From [Clostridium] aerotolerans DSM 5434 (lineage in GTDB: Bacteria > Bacillota > Clostridia > Lachnospirales > Lachnospiraceae): a stretch of 48,985 bases of DNA. A program made the position numbers and the translations under genes. The stretch spans positions 1 to 48,985 of the forward strand of contig NZ_JHWJ01000022.1 in the NCBI RefSeq assembly GCF_000687555.1, given 5' to 3'. Shown piece after piece: positions 7,226 through 15,770 of the stretch. Every line of letters begins with the position of its first letter. The stretch's first letter is position 1. The notes beneath the pieces were generated by a model, which was not told where the DNA came from, did no database searches, and worked only from the letters and a program-made list of their open reading frames with translations.

Positions 7226-8746
7226 ATGATAACTCCTGCATGGGTGGTTACCGGATTATTGGATTCCGGTAAGACCACAATCATCAACCGTCTGGCAAAT
7301 GAGGAGCTTAAGGAGCAGGAAATTCTGGTCATCCAGTTTGAAAACGGGGATGTCCCGTTAATGGAGTCAGAGCACATCCGGAGTTTAAGCTATAAAAAAA
7401 GCCAGCTTGAGGAGGTTCCTCATGAAATTTGTGAGGAGATATGCACCGAACTAGCCGAGCATTCCGTTGATCTGGTTTTAATTGAATGGAACGGTATGGA
7501 GCATTTCCATACCTTTGAACAAATGTTTCTCCAGTTTCGTCTTAAGCCAGTCATCAGCATAGAAAAAGTGATTTATGCGGCAGACGAGAACTCGCTGGAT
7601 CAAAGATTAGCTGATTCAGGGTCCATTTCCCTGTCTCAGGTGGCAGCAAGCGACTGTGTCTATGTATCAGCAGGCAAAACAAAGCATCTAAGCTTTGGAG
7701 CAGAGCTGCCGGTTTTTTCAGAGGATAGCTGGGATGGGTTTATGAGAAAGCTGTTTCGCTATGATTTAAAGCCTCAGATATGGATTCTATCCGTAACAGC
7801 TGCAGCAATTTTATACCTGCTTATAAGGCCGGTAATGGGACCTGGGAGTTTCTCTCTGGACGTCTTTCTTACGGTATTTTTAGGGGTATTCTTACAGGCA
7901 GTGCCGTTTTTGGCTATTGGTGTCCTTCTTTCCTCTGCCATTCAGGTGTTTGTAAGCCCCGACTGGATTCAGAGAAGATTTCCCAAAAAGATTCTTCCGG
8001 CCCAGATCTTTGCAGTATTTGCAGGCTTTTGTCTTCCTGTGTGTGATTGTGCCTCCATACCGGTATTTAAAAGTCTGGTAAAAAAAGGAGTGCCTATGTC
8101 TGCGGCCATTACCTTTATGCTGGTATCACCGGTGATTAATCCGGTGGTCATTCTTTCCACCTGGTATGCATTTAATGGGAACTTAGCCATCATTGGGGCC
8201 AGATGCGGACTTGGAATCCTTTGTGCCGTTATCTGCGGTCTGACCTATCTTGTCTTTCCTCCAAAGAGAGTCTATTCAGACAAGATGTTTGGGGGCAGAG
8301 CCGATGAATGGGAGGACTACTCTGGTTCAAAGTTTTTACAAATGGTGCGCCATGCTCAGAATGAATTCTTCAGTGTGGGGAAATATCTTCTTACAGGTAT
8401 CTTTATCTCAGCACTGTTTCAGCAGTTTAAGCCAGACATGGCCAGAGCAGGAGCCGGAATAGGGCTTTTAGGCTCCATCTTGTTTTTAATGGTCATGGCC
8501 TTTGTTTTATCCCTTTGTTCTTCCTCCGATGCGGTTGTGGCAAGAACCATGGCTTCATCATTTCCAATGGGAGGAATCCTGGGATTTCTGGTGTTTGGGC
8601 CGATGATGGATATTAAAAATGTTGCCATGCTGCTTTCCGGTTTTGGAAAAACCTTTATCATAAGGCTGATGGTAACTGTATTTGTTGTTTGTTTTATCGG
8701 TGTGTATCTGTTTTCTTATTTTTATAGTGGAGGGCTGAGACTATGA
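7226..8746 (+). CDS. COG0523-like P-loop domain fused to a DUF318-type permease
   Basis: A 506-residue protein in two parts. Residues 1 to about 180 resemble a shortened CobW/COG0523 P-loop NTPase with Walker A GLLDSGKTT and VLIEWNGM in place of the usual VEPSG, but without the CxCC metal motif and without NKxD. From about residue 185 on there are eight or so hydrophobic helices of the UPF0718/DUF318 permease family (YcgR- or ArsP-like), including the signatures LPVCDCASIPV and SLCSSSDAVVA. The fusion suggests a permease gated or loaded by its own chaperone-like domain (inference). ATG 7226 has AAGGGAA 8 bases upstream; it follows the previous stop by one base. Cargo is probably zinc, from context. 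Confidence 0.8.
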   Translation: MITPAWVVTGLLDSGKTTIINRLANEELKEQEILVIQFENGDVPLMESEHIRSLSYKKSQLEEVPHEICEEICTELAEHSVDLVLIEWNGMEHFHTFEQMFLQFRLKPVISIEKVIYAADENSLDQRLADSGSISLSQVAASDCVYVSAGKTKHLSFGAELPVFSEDSWDGFMRKLFRYDLKPQIWILSVTAAAILYLLIRPVMGPGSFSLDVFLTVFLGVFLQAVPFLAIGVLLSSAIQVFVSPDWIQRRFPKKILPAQIFAVFAGFCLPVCDCASIPVFKSLVKKGVPMSAAITFMLVSPVINPVVILSTWYAFNGNLAIIGARCGLGILCAVICGLTYLVFPPKRVYSDKMFGGRADEWEDYSGSKFLQMVRHAQNEFFSVGKYLLTGIFISALFQQFKPDMARAGAGIGLLGSILFLMVMAFVLSLCSSSDAVVARTMASSFPMGGILGFLVFGPMMDIKNVAMLLSGFGKTFIIRLMVTVFVVCFIGVYLFSYFYSGGLRL

Positions 8747-9618
8747 GATTACGTGGAAAAGGTATCAATCTGGAAGCTCTGACGGAAAGCGCCTGCTATG
8801 TGATATTTGGAGCTTTGCTGGCTCGCCTGACTATAAGTGGAATCTATTTAAACTATGTAACGCCCAGAATGAAACCGTATTTATATGGGCTTTCTGTCCT
8901 TATGTTCTTTTGGGCGGCAGTGAGTGTCAGGAATTTATTCCGCCCCAGATATAAAAGCAGAATTAAGCGTTGCATGGTACTTATCCTCCCCATTTTGATA
9001 TTGGCAGTTCCACCTTCTTCTCCGGCGGCAGGGGCCATGGTAAAGGGAGGAGCCGGGATTCCAAGGAGTACGTCAGTGGATACGACACAGGATACGACAC
9101 AGGCTCCTGATGAGTATGCTTATTACGGTCAGGATGCGTTAGAAAAGCCAGAAGATACCTTGGAAGAAGAGCAAAATTACGATAGTCAGGAAACTCAGGA
9201 AAATCAGTCTGATACTCAGGCAAAGACGCTGCCTCCAGGCTTAAATGGTCTTGATAAAGACACAAAAACCATTACCATATCGGATGAGGATTTCAGTCCG
9301 TGGATTACGGAGTTAAGCAACCAGCCGGAAGCTTACGATGGCTATACCGTCACGCTAAAAGGGTTTGTATACCTGGATTTGGAAGATAAAAAGGAAAATG
9401 AATTTGCTGTGGTCCGATTGTCCATGTGGTGCTGCTCTGCGGACTTAGCGCCAATGGGACTTGTTGCGGAGTCCAATGGCAAACTGCCATGGGGGGAAAA
9501 TACCTGGATTACAGTGACCGGGAAACTTTTAGTAAAGGATGGATATGCAACCTTAGAAGCGGAAAAGATAGAAGCAGCAGAAAAGCCTTCGGAGGAATAC
9601 GTTTATCCTTACTATTAA
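8743..9618 (+). CDS. DUF1980 / TIGR03943-family permease subunit (YcgQ-like)
   Basis: A 291-residue protein with two N-terminal hydrophobic segments (about 17-36 and 44-62), a third near 75-92, a low-complexity Gln/Glu/Thr-rich linker (about 105-160), and a C-terminal globular domain with the family motif WCCSADLAPMG plus a late VTGKLLVKDGYATLEAEKIE strand set. This family is nearly always encoded beside DUF318 permeases and COG0523 proteins. The ATG overlaps the upstream stop by 4 bases, and GGAGGG lies 8 bases before it. The linker contains a 12-bp tandem duplication at 9079-9102. Confidence 0.85.
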   Translation: MRLRGKGINLEALTESACYVIFGALLARLTISGIYLNYVTPRMKPYLYGLSVLMFFWAAVSVRNLFRPRYKSRIKRCMVLILPILILAVPPSSPAAGAMVKGGAGIPRSTSVDTTQDTTQAPDEYAYYGQDALEKPEDTLEEEQNYDSQETQENQSDTQAKTLPPGLNGLDKDTKTITISDEDFSPWITELSNQPEAYDGYTVTLKGFVYLDLEDKKENEFAVVRLSMWCCSADLAPMGLVAESNGKLPWGENTWITVTGKLLVKDGYATLEAEKIEAAEKPSEEYVYPYY

Positions 9619-9642
9619 TGAAAGGTCCTGAAAGGAGAAACT

Positions 9643-10749
9643 ATGATAAAAAAGCCGGTTACCTTGTTAAGCGGATATCTGGGAGCCGGAAAAACGACTC
9701 TGTTAAATCATATATTGGAACAGGAAGGAGGGCTGCGCCTGGCAGTCATCGTCAATGATATGGGCGCTGTCAATCTGGATGCCAGACTGATACGAAACCA
9801 GGAAAGCCTTCCTATGGAATATCAGGTTGTGGAACTAACCTCAGGCTGTATCTGCTGCAGCCTTAAGGATGATTTTATCAGTGAGATCAGGACCATTGCC
9901 CAGAATGAAGAGATTGATGGAATCATCGTGGAAGCTTCCGGGGTCAGCAGTCCCATGAGCATTGCAGATGCATTTGAGGATGAGGGGGAAGATTTTCCCG
10001 CTTATATTGACTCTATCGTATCCGTCGCCGATGGCAACCGGATCTTGTCCGAATTTGTAGAGGAGCTGGAAGCCGGAGCAGGCAGTGACCAGGAGGAGGA
10101 AGAGGACGTTATTAATCTCGTGATAGAGCAGATCGAGTTCAGCAATATCATCATATTAAACAAATGTGATCTTCTTACAGAGGCAGAAGAGGACCGGGTA
10201 GAACAGGTTATTAAAACCTTATCTCCGGATGCAGAGCTGATAAAAACAACGGGCGGTCAGGTGCCTGTTGGGAAAATCTTTAACCGAAGGCTGTATGATT
10301 ATGAACGTTTAAGCCGTTCCAGTGCATTGTCTCAGGCACTGCTTCGTCATGAAGCCGGAAAAGATCATGAGGATTATGGAATCAGCTCCTTTGTCTATGA
10401 ACGGAGGGAGCCATTTGACAATGCACTATTCTATGACTGGATCGAAACCTCTTATCCAAAGGATGTCATCAGGGCCAAAGGATACTTATGGTTTTATCAG
10501 GAGCCAGATCAGGCTGTTTTATTTGAACAGGCAGGAAACAGCATTGCCATCACTCCGGTATCTGCCTGGGTAGCAGCCGGCACCAAAGAGGAGCAGGAAG
10601 AATACTTAAAGGAGAGCCCAGAGCTATTAGAGGATTGGGATGAGCTATGGGGCGACCGAAATAACCAGATTGTTTTTATTGGGAAAGAATTAAAAGAAAA
10701 ACAAATAAAAGAAGCGCTGGATGGCTGTATTAAGCCACCTCCCTTTTAG
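9643..10749 (+). CDS. COG0523-family GTPase with intact motifs (YciC/ZigA-like)
   Basis: A 368-residue COG0523 GTPase, larger than the copy at 6280. It has the P-loop GYLGAGKTTLLNH, CxCC at C69-I-C71-C72 (GCICCS), the VEASGVS Walker B region and a proper guanine-specificity motif N173-K-C-D176. The C-terminal CobW_C domain runs from about residue 240 (GISSFVYERREPFD) to the end. An acidic insertion (SDQEEEEDV) sits before NKCD. In Bacillus the related YciC is repressed by Zur and supports growth without zinc; a metallochaperone role is therefore likely here. AAAGGAG lies 6 bases before the ATG. It is the last gene of the operon, followed by a strong terminator. Confidence 0.88.
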   Translation: MIKKPVTLLSGYLGAGKTTLLNHILEQEGGLRLAVIVNDMGAVNLDARLIRNQESLPMEYQVVELTSGCICCSLKDDFISEIRTIAQNEEIDGIIVEASGVSSPMSIADAFEDEGEDFPAYIDSIVSVADGNRILSEFVEELEAGAGSDQEEEEDVINLVIEQIEFSNIIILNKCDLLTEAEEDRVEQVIKTLSPDAELIKTTGGQVPVGKIFNRRLYDYERLSRSSALSQALLRHEAGKDHEDYGISSFVYERREPFDNALFYDWIETSYPKDVIRAKGYLWFYQEPDQAVLFEQAGNSIAITPVSAWVAAGTKEEQEEYLKESPELLEDWDELWGDRNNQIVFIGKELKEKQIKEALDGCIKPPPF

Positions 10750-10768
10750 GGAGATTTCTCTACGGGAC

Positions 10769-10814
10769 TGGTTCCATAATGTGGTTAAAAAAAGCCATAT
10801 TATGGAACCATTTT
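10769..10814 (+). terminator. Terminator of the zinc operon
   Basis: The perfect 12-bp arms TGGTTCCATAAT (10769-10780) and ATTATGGAACCA (10799-10810) are followed by TTTT, 20 bases beyond the stop of the last COG0523 gene. The long loop is A-rich. Confidence 0.8.
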
Positions 10815-10922
10815 CATATCCAGATTTGCCAATATTAGGTATCAGTACCAGTTTTTGCGTTCTATTCAAGGAATAACCATCATGATATACTTGATGAAAC
10901 TTTAAAGGAGAAGGACAAACAA

Positions 10923-12140
10923 ATGAAAAAAACTGTTATTAGAACAACACTGTTAGGCTTATCTATTTTCATGCTTGCTCTTTTCGGAGTAAGCAACGAA
11001 AAAGATGCATATGCTGAAAATGAAACGGCACCAGCAGCAGAAGCCTCTCAAGGGGTACAGTCACAGGAAGCAGATTCAGGTAAGAATCATCTAATGGTTG
11101 GTTATTATGCAGCCTGGTCTGCTTATTCTCATTATTATCCCAATCAAATTGATGCTTCTAAGCTGACTCACATCAACTATGCCTTTGCAAACATAGGACC
11201 TGATTTAAAGCTGACTCTTGGTTACCCAGATATAGACCCAGAGAATTTCCGGCTATTAAATTCCTTAAAGCAGTCAAATCCAAACCTGAAGACTCTGATT
11301 TCAGTCGGTGGCTGGAGCTGGTCCGGCAGATTTTCTGATGCAGCGCTTACGGAAGAAAGAAGAAATGCCTTTGCCGACAGCTGTGTGGATTTTATTACTA
11401 CATATGGACTTGATGGTATTGATTTAGACTGGGAGTACCCGGTAGCAGGAGGATTGAACACCAACGGAAAACGTCCGGAGGATAAACAGAATTTCACCCT
11501 GCTTCTTAAGAAAATACGGGAAAAGCTGGACGAAAGGGGCGCTAGAGATCAAAAGCATTACCTGCTCACTATTGCAGGAGGTGCAGATAAATCTTATGTA
11601 AATAACGTAGAGCTTTCAAAGATTGCTCCGTATCTGGATTATGCCAATATTATGACCTATGATCTTCATGGACACTGGGATACCCACACGGATTTGCTGG
11701 CTCCCCTCTATCCAAACGGAGATTCCTCTCCCCAGTATAAAACAAGTGTGGAGCAGGCAGTGGATACCTGGCTGAATGCATCCTTCCCAAAAGAAAAGCT
11801 TGTGATGGGCGTTCCATTTTACGGTTACTTATATTCCTCTGTTACCGATTCTAACCGGGGACTCTATCAAAGGTTTGGTGGTGCCAGCTCCATCAGCTAC
11901 CAGGATATCAATAAGAATTACTTACATAAAGAAGGCTATACCCGGTTCGTTCATTCCCAGTCAAAGGTTCCGTGGCTCTTTAATGGTACGATTTTTATAA
12001 GCTATGAAGATGGGGAATCCGTTGGCTATAAATCGGAGTTCATCAAATCCAAAGGCCTTGCAGGCGCCATGATATGGGAGCTGAGCCAGGATCCGTCTGG
12101 AGAGCTGTTAGGCAATATGCACCGTATTTTAAATCAGTAA
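10923..12140 (+). CDS. Secreted GH18 chitinase-like glycoside hydrolase
   Basis: A 405-residue secreted enzyme. The signal peptide spans about residues 1-31, ending near AYA, followed by a Glu/Ala/Ser-rich linker. The GH18 TIM barrel starts at MVGYYAAWSAY and carries LKTLISVGGWSWSG and the catalytic D164-G-I-D167-L-D169-W-E171 motif; Glu171 is the acid and the neighbouring Asp positions the substrate N-acetyl group. MTYDLHGHWD and AGAMIWELSQD near the C-terminus complete the active site. It should hydrolyse chitin or related beta-1,4 GlcNAc polymers outside the cell; no chitin-binding domain or sortase motif is present. It is a single-gene transcription unit with a terminator immediately downstream. 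Confidence 0.9.
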   Translation: MKKTVIRTTLLGLSIFMLALFGVSNEKDAYAENETAPAAEASQGVQSQEADSGKNHLMVGYYAAWSAYSHYYPNQIDASKLTHINYAFANIGPDLKLTLGYPDIDPENFRLLNSLKQSNPNLKTLISVGGWSWSGRFSDAALTEERRNAFADSCVDFITTYGLDGIDLDWEYPVAGGLNTNGKRPEDKQNFTLLLKKIREKLDERGARDQKHYLLTIAGGADKSYVNNVELSKIAPYLDYANIMTYDLHGHWDTHTDLLAPLYPNGDSSPQYKTSVEQAVDTWLNASFPKEKLVMGVPFYGYLYSSVTDSNRGLYQRFGGASSISYQDINKNYLHKEGYTRFVHSQSKVPWLFNGTIFISYEDGESVGYKSEFIKSKGLAGAMIWELSQDPSGELLGNMHRILNQ

Positions 12141-12154
12141 TCCATCTTTCAAGG

Positions 12155-12201
12155 AAGCTTCTGCATTAAGGCTTAAAAAGCCTGCAATGCAGAAGCTTTT
12201 T
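12155..12201 (+). terminator. Terminator of the chitinase gene
   Basis: AAGCTTCTGCATT (12155-12167) pairs perfectly with AATGCAGAAGCTT (12186-12198) and runs into TTTT, 15 bases after the stop codon. Confidence 0.85.
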
Positions 12202-12283
12202 AACTTTTTTAAGCTAAATTCCTAATAAATCAAGTTTTGTTATGAAAAAAAGAATGATATAATGAGTAAAATAAGAGAATTCC

Positions 12284-12382
12284 TGCGTATGATCGTTTAT
12301 TGTTGAAACCATGATTCCAGGTCAAAGGTAGCTGCTGGCTCAAAGGAGTTTTTATACTAAGGTTTAACAAGCAGCAAACGCA
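12284..12382 (+). promoter_or_regulatory. Candidate structured 5' leader of the c-di-GMP protein gene
   Basis: Nested complementarity is visible: TGCGT (12284-12288) with ACGCA (12378-12382), TGTTGAAACC (12301-12310) with GGTTTAACA (12361-12369, one bulged base), and an inner CCAG (12317-12320) with CTGG (12335-12338). A TATAAT at 12258-12263 could be the promoter, with a poor -35. The pattern would fold a 99-nt RNA ahead of the start codon, but it does not match any riboswitch consensus I know. Confidence 0.35.
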
Positions 12383-12417
12383 TGATATTGAACAAAGCTA
12401 GATGAGGGAGGAATCGT

Positions 12418-14988
12418 ATGAATGATCATTTCTTTGAATCGATTGTAAGAAACGCGCCCATGGCATACGCATATCATAAAATTGTTCTTGATGAGGCAGG
12501 CGTTCCCTGTGATTATTATTTTTTGGATGTAAATGAAGCTTATGAAAAGATGAGCGGCTTAAAAAGGAAAAACATAATTGGAAGAAAGGTCACTGAAGTA
12601 ATGCCGGCAATCGGGGAGGAATCCCTGGACTGGATCCGCGTATTTGGAACCGCAGCCTTACATGGGAAAAGCAAAGAGTTTGAAAGCTACTCCGTCATGT
12701 TTGGCCGCTGGCTGCGGGTATATGTATATTCGCCAGAGAAAAACTATCTGATTGCCAATATCACCGATATTTCAATGAAAAGAAGTCAGTTGGAAGAAGG
12801 GGGCCAGCTGAGAAAGCTTTTAAAGGAGAAAGATTCGGAGTTTCATTTCATCATAGAGAACCTTCCATTTTCCCTTGGAGTTCTTCGGCTTGATGGCACC
12901 TTTCTTTATATGAATCAGGCAGGACGAAGTTTATATGAATTTGGTGAGGCAGTTTATAGCGGGAAGAGTATTATAAAATCATTTGTAAATCCAGAAGACT
13001 GGCACCGGTTCGTAGATAAAGTGCAGACTTCAGGGGTGACCAGTGAATTTTATATGAGCTTAAGGACGGAGTCTGGACGCGTCTTTTGGGCTATTACCAT
13101 TGGCATGATCATAAAGTATCATGGCAAGAGATCCATCCTGTTATCCCAATATGATTTTACCCAGCGAATGCACATCGAGAAGGCCCTGAAAGAAAGTGAA
13201 GAAAAGTTTCGCCTGATTTTTCAAAATGCATTGGAAAGTATCATGATTGTTCAAAACAAAAGGATTCAAATCTATAATCCCATGCTTTCCCAAATCCTTG
13301 GATATTCCATGGAGGAGCTTATCGATAAGCCATTTCTTGAAATTATCCATGAGGATGACCGGGCAAGGGCAAATTTAGCCAATGACAGGCGTCTGTCAGG
13401 AGAAGTACTGGAAAAAAGGATTCAGTACCGGGTACTGCATAAAGACGGTACGACGGCATGGGTGGAGGCAAATGGTGTACGGATTCAATGGATGGACAAG
13501 CCAGCCATTGAATATTTTCTTACGAATATCACGGAACAGAAAAAGGCAGAGGATGCCCTCAGAAACAGTGAGAAGAACTTACAGATGATTATGGAATTTT
13601 CCTCTGATGTGACCTGGGTCTTTAATTTTACTCAGTTAAAGCTTATATATGTCAGCCCTTCCGTCTATCATTTTTTGGGATTCTATCCGGATGAGCTTAT
13701 GAAATTGGACCCGGCTTCCCTGATACCCAATGAATTCAGAAAAAAGACCAAGGAGATGCTAATTCAAAGCATCAGGGAATTTACAGAGCATCCAGAGGTG
13801 AGCAAGACATATACCATAGAACTGCAGAATATCCACAAAAACGGAAAACGAATCTGGACAGAAATGTCCTGTAAATACCGTTACAACGATGACTTAGAGG
13901 TCGAGATCGTCAGCTCCAGCCGCAATATCGAGGAGCGCAAGCATGCTCAGCAGGAGGTCCTTTATTTAAGCTATCACGACCAGCTGACAGGGCTTTATAA
14001 CCGGAGATTCTACGAAGAAGAATTAAGACGTATGGATACAAAAAGCAATCTTCCTGTCACATTGATTCTCGCTGATGTCAATGGACTGAAACTGACCAAC
14101 GATGCATTTGGCCATCTGGTCGGAGACAAGCTATTAAAACGGGCAGTTGAGGTCTTTCATCAATACAGCCGGTGCGATGATATCATTGCAAGAATTGGAG
14201 GCGATGAATTCGTATTTCTCCTTCCGGAGACGGAACATGATGAGGCACAGGAAATGATAAGCCGTATGAAAGAGGCTATGGCTATGGAAAACGTTGACCA
14301 TGGAATATTATCAGTTTCCTTTGGTGCCTCAACAAAAACAATGGAAGACCAGGATATATTCTATATCTTCAGTGAGGCTGAGAATATCATGTACCAGCAA
14401 AAGCTGAAAGAGAGCAATTCCATGAGAAATCAAACCATTCACGTCATTATAGAACAGTTATATCGGGATAACGAAGAAGAGGAGGCCCATAATCGGAGAG
14501 TCAGTGAAATATGCAATGAACTGGCAACGGCTATGGACCTTGGAGATGAAATCATTCATGATATCACCATTGCAGGTCTTCTGCATGATATAGGTAAAAT
14601 AGGGCTTGATAAAGAAATCATATCCAAAATGGAACCCATGACAGAAGAGGAATGGACCCAATTCAAACGCCATCCGGAAAAAGGCTACCAGATCTTAAAA
14701 TCCTCCGTGGAATATGCACAGGCGGCCCAATACGTACTAAGCCATCATGAACGCATGGATGGAAATGGTTACCCTCAGGGAATCAGAGGCAATGAAATCC
14801 CCTATCCAGCCAGGATATTAAGTGTTGCAGATGCCTATGATACCATGATAGCTCCAAGGGGATATCATCGAAAGTGGAACCAGGAGGAGGCGGTAGAGGA
14901 ACTTATAAACAATGCAGGAACCCAGTTTGATGAGAGTGTGGTGAGGGCGTTTGTTGAAAAGGTTCTTCATATGTCTTTTGATCGGTGA
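12418..14988 (+). CDS. PAS-GGDEF-HD-GYP cyclic-di-GMP turnover protein
   Basis: An 856-residue cytoplasmic signalling protein with no membrane helix. Four PAS modules occupy roughly residues 5-125, 140-255, 260-378 and 385-510. A GGDEF domain follows with an intact IGGDEF at 594-598, then an HD-GYP domain with the HD dyad in LLHDIGKIG (about 721-727) and HHERMDGNGYP (about 775-784). GGDEF makes cyclic di-GMP from GTP; HD-GYP degrades it, so net direction cannot be read from sequence. The PAS sensors probably set the balance. GGGAGG precedes the ATG. It is a single gene with its own terminator and a possibly structured leader. Confidence 0.9.
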   Translation: MNDHFFESIVRNAPMAYAYHKIVLDEAGVPCDYYFLDVNEAYEKMSGLKRKNIIGRKVTEVMPAIGEESLDWIRVFGTAALHGKSKEFESYSVMFGRWLRVYVYSPEKNYLIANITDISMKRSQLEEGGQLRKLLKEKDSEFHFIIENLPFSLGVLRLDGTFLYMNQAGRSLYEFGEAVYSGKSIIKSFVNPEDWHRFVDKVQTSGVTSEFYMSLRTESGRVFWAITIGMIIKYHGKRSILLSQYDFTQRMHIEKALKESEEKFRLIFQNALESIMIVQNKRIQIYNPMLSQILGYSMEELIDKPFLEIIHEDDRARANLANDRRLSGEVLEKRIQYRVLHKDGTTAWVEANGVRIQWMDKPAIEYFLTNITEQKKAEDALRNSEKNLQMIMEFSSDVTWVFNFTQLKLIYVSPSVYHFLGFYPDELMKLDPASLIPNEFRKKTKEMLIQSIREFTEHPEVSKTYTIELQNIHKNGKRIWTEMSCKYRYNDDLEVEIVSSSRNIEERKHAQQEVLYLSYHDQLTGLYNRRFYEEELRRMDTKSNLPVTLILADVNGLKLTNDAFGHLVGDKLLKRAVEVFHQYSRCDDIIARIGGDEFVFLLPETEHDEAQEMISRMKEAMAMENVDHGILSVSFGASTKTMEDQDIFYIFSEAENIMYQQKLKESNSMRNQTIHVIIEQLYRDNEEEEAHNRRVSEICNELATAMDLGDEIIHDITIAGLLHDIGKIGLDKEIISKMEPMTEEEWTQFKRHPEKGYQILKSSVEYAQAAQYVLSHHERMDGNGYPQGIRGNEIPYPARILSVADAYDTMIAPRGYHRKWNQEEAVEELINNAGTQFDESVVRAFVEKVLHMSFDR

Positions 14989-15033
14989 GCACGAGAGAAG
15001 CATATTTAGAAGAGCGGAAATCATATAGGAAGC

Positions 15034-15071
15034 AGGTCTGTCGTGAAGCCCCATTTACGGCAGACCTTTTT
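15034..15071 (+). terminator. Terminator of the c-di-GMP protein gene
   Basis: AGGTCTGTCGTGAA (from 15034) pairs, with G-U pairs, with TTACGGCAGACCT (15055-15067), and a run of T follows. It lies about 45 bases after the stop. Confidence 0.75.
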
Positions 15072-15157
15072 CACTGTGTATAAATAAATGTTATTAAGAA
15101 AATAGTAAATCATGATTGGACCTCCGACTGACAATTTACAGAAAAACAAAAAAAGCC

Positions 15158-15188
15158 TTGACTTTGAGTAAACTCCAAGTATTACAAT
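15158..15188 (+). promoter_or_regulatory. MerR-type promoter with 19-bp spacer and internal operator
   Basis: TTGACT (15158-15163) and TACAAT (15183-15188) are 19 bases apart, the overlong spacer typical of promoters that MerR proteins untwist. The spacer holds the near-perfect dyad CTTTGAGT-AA-ACTCCAAG (15162-15179), one mismatch in 8-2-8. This sequence resembles AdhR/NmlR-type sites. The MerR gene at 15349 is the obvious regulator. Confidence 0.85.
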
Positions 15189-15256
15189 CTATTCACACAG
15201 AAAAATGATCTCATTTCATGAAGATTGATTTCTCATCTTATAAAAGGAGGGCAGAT

Positions 15257-15334
15257 ATGGAATATGAAACATTAAGCAGCTATGGAATTGAGGTATGGCG
15301 TTTTTGCGTACCCTATAAAAATATTGAATCATAA
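15257..15334 (+). pseudogene. Truncated aldo/keto reductase N-terminus
   Basis: A 25-codon frame with AAAGGAGG 6 bases upstream encodes MEYETLSSYGIEVWRFC and a few more residues before TAA. The spacing and identities match the standard start of aldo/keto reductases (M-x-Y-x-x-L-x-S-x-G-x-E-V-x-R-x-C). The catalytic barrel is absent. It lies directly behind the MerR-type promoter, where such regulators usually control an aldo/keto reductase, so the original target appears deleted. Whether the short peptide is still made is unknown. Confidence 0.6.
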
Positions 15335-15348
15335 TAAGAGGTATAAAC

Positions 15349-15723
15349 ATGACAGTAAAAGAAGTAAGTGAGAAATATAACATCCCACAGGATACCCTCC
15401 GCTATTACGAACGGATTGGTATGATTCCTAAAGTCACTCGTACATCCAGCGGAATCAGAAGCTATCAGAAAGAAGATTTAGAGTGGGTAGAGCTTGCCAT
15501 ATGCATGAGAAGTGCTGGTCTGCCCGTTGAAGTAATGACCCAATACGTGAAGCTTAATCAGGAGGGAGATACCACCATACCAGATAGACTGGAGCTTCTA
15601 AAAAAACAAAGAGAAGTGCTTCACGAACAAAGAAAACAGCTGGATGATACACTGGAGCGGCTGAATTATAAAATTGAACGATATGAACATGCAGTGGATA
15701 CAGGTAAGCTGTCATGGAATTAA
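15349..15723 (+). CDS. MerR-family transcriptional regulator (AdhR/NmlR-like)
   Basis: A 124-residue MerR regulator. The N-terminal winged helix reads TVKEVSEKYNIPQDTLRYYERIG, followed by the wing GIRSYQKEDLEW. A long dimerisation coiled coil covers about residues 75-118. There is no metal-binding cysteine loop; the only cysteine is in ELAICMRSAG, the position conserved in the AdhR/NmlR aldehyde- or thiol-sensing subgroup. It probably senses electrophiles or oxidation (family inference). The 19-bp-spacer promoter at 15158 precedes it, implying autoregulation, with only the aldo/keto reductase relic between. It is 47 bases ahead of the DXS-like gene and may share its transcript. Confidence 0.88.
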   Translation: MTVKEVSEKYNIPQDTLRYYERIGMIPKVTRTSSGIRSYQKEDLEWVELAICMRSAGLPVEVMTQYVKLNQEGDTTIPDRLELLKKQREVLHEQRKQLDDTLERLNYKIERYEHAVDTGKLSWN

Positions 15724-15770
15724 GAAGTAACCATAGAAAATAGCAGTTTAAGAAAGCCAGGAGGAATTAC

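Noticed and set aside
12264-12417. Known c-di-GMP riboswitch upstream of the GGDEF/HD-GYP gene
   Set aside because: The conserved GEMM core and the tetraloop/receptor pattern are not present; only unclassified pairing remains.
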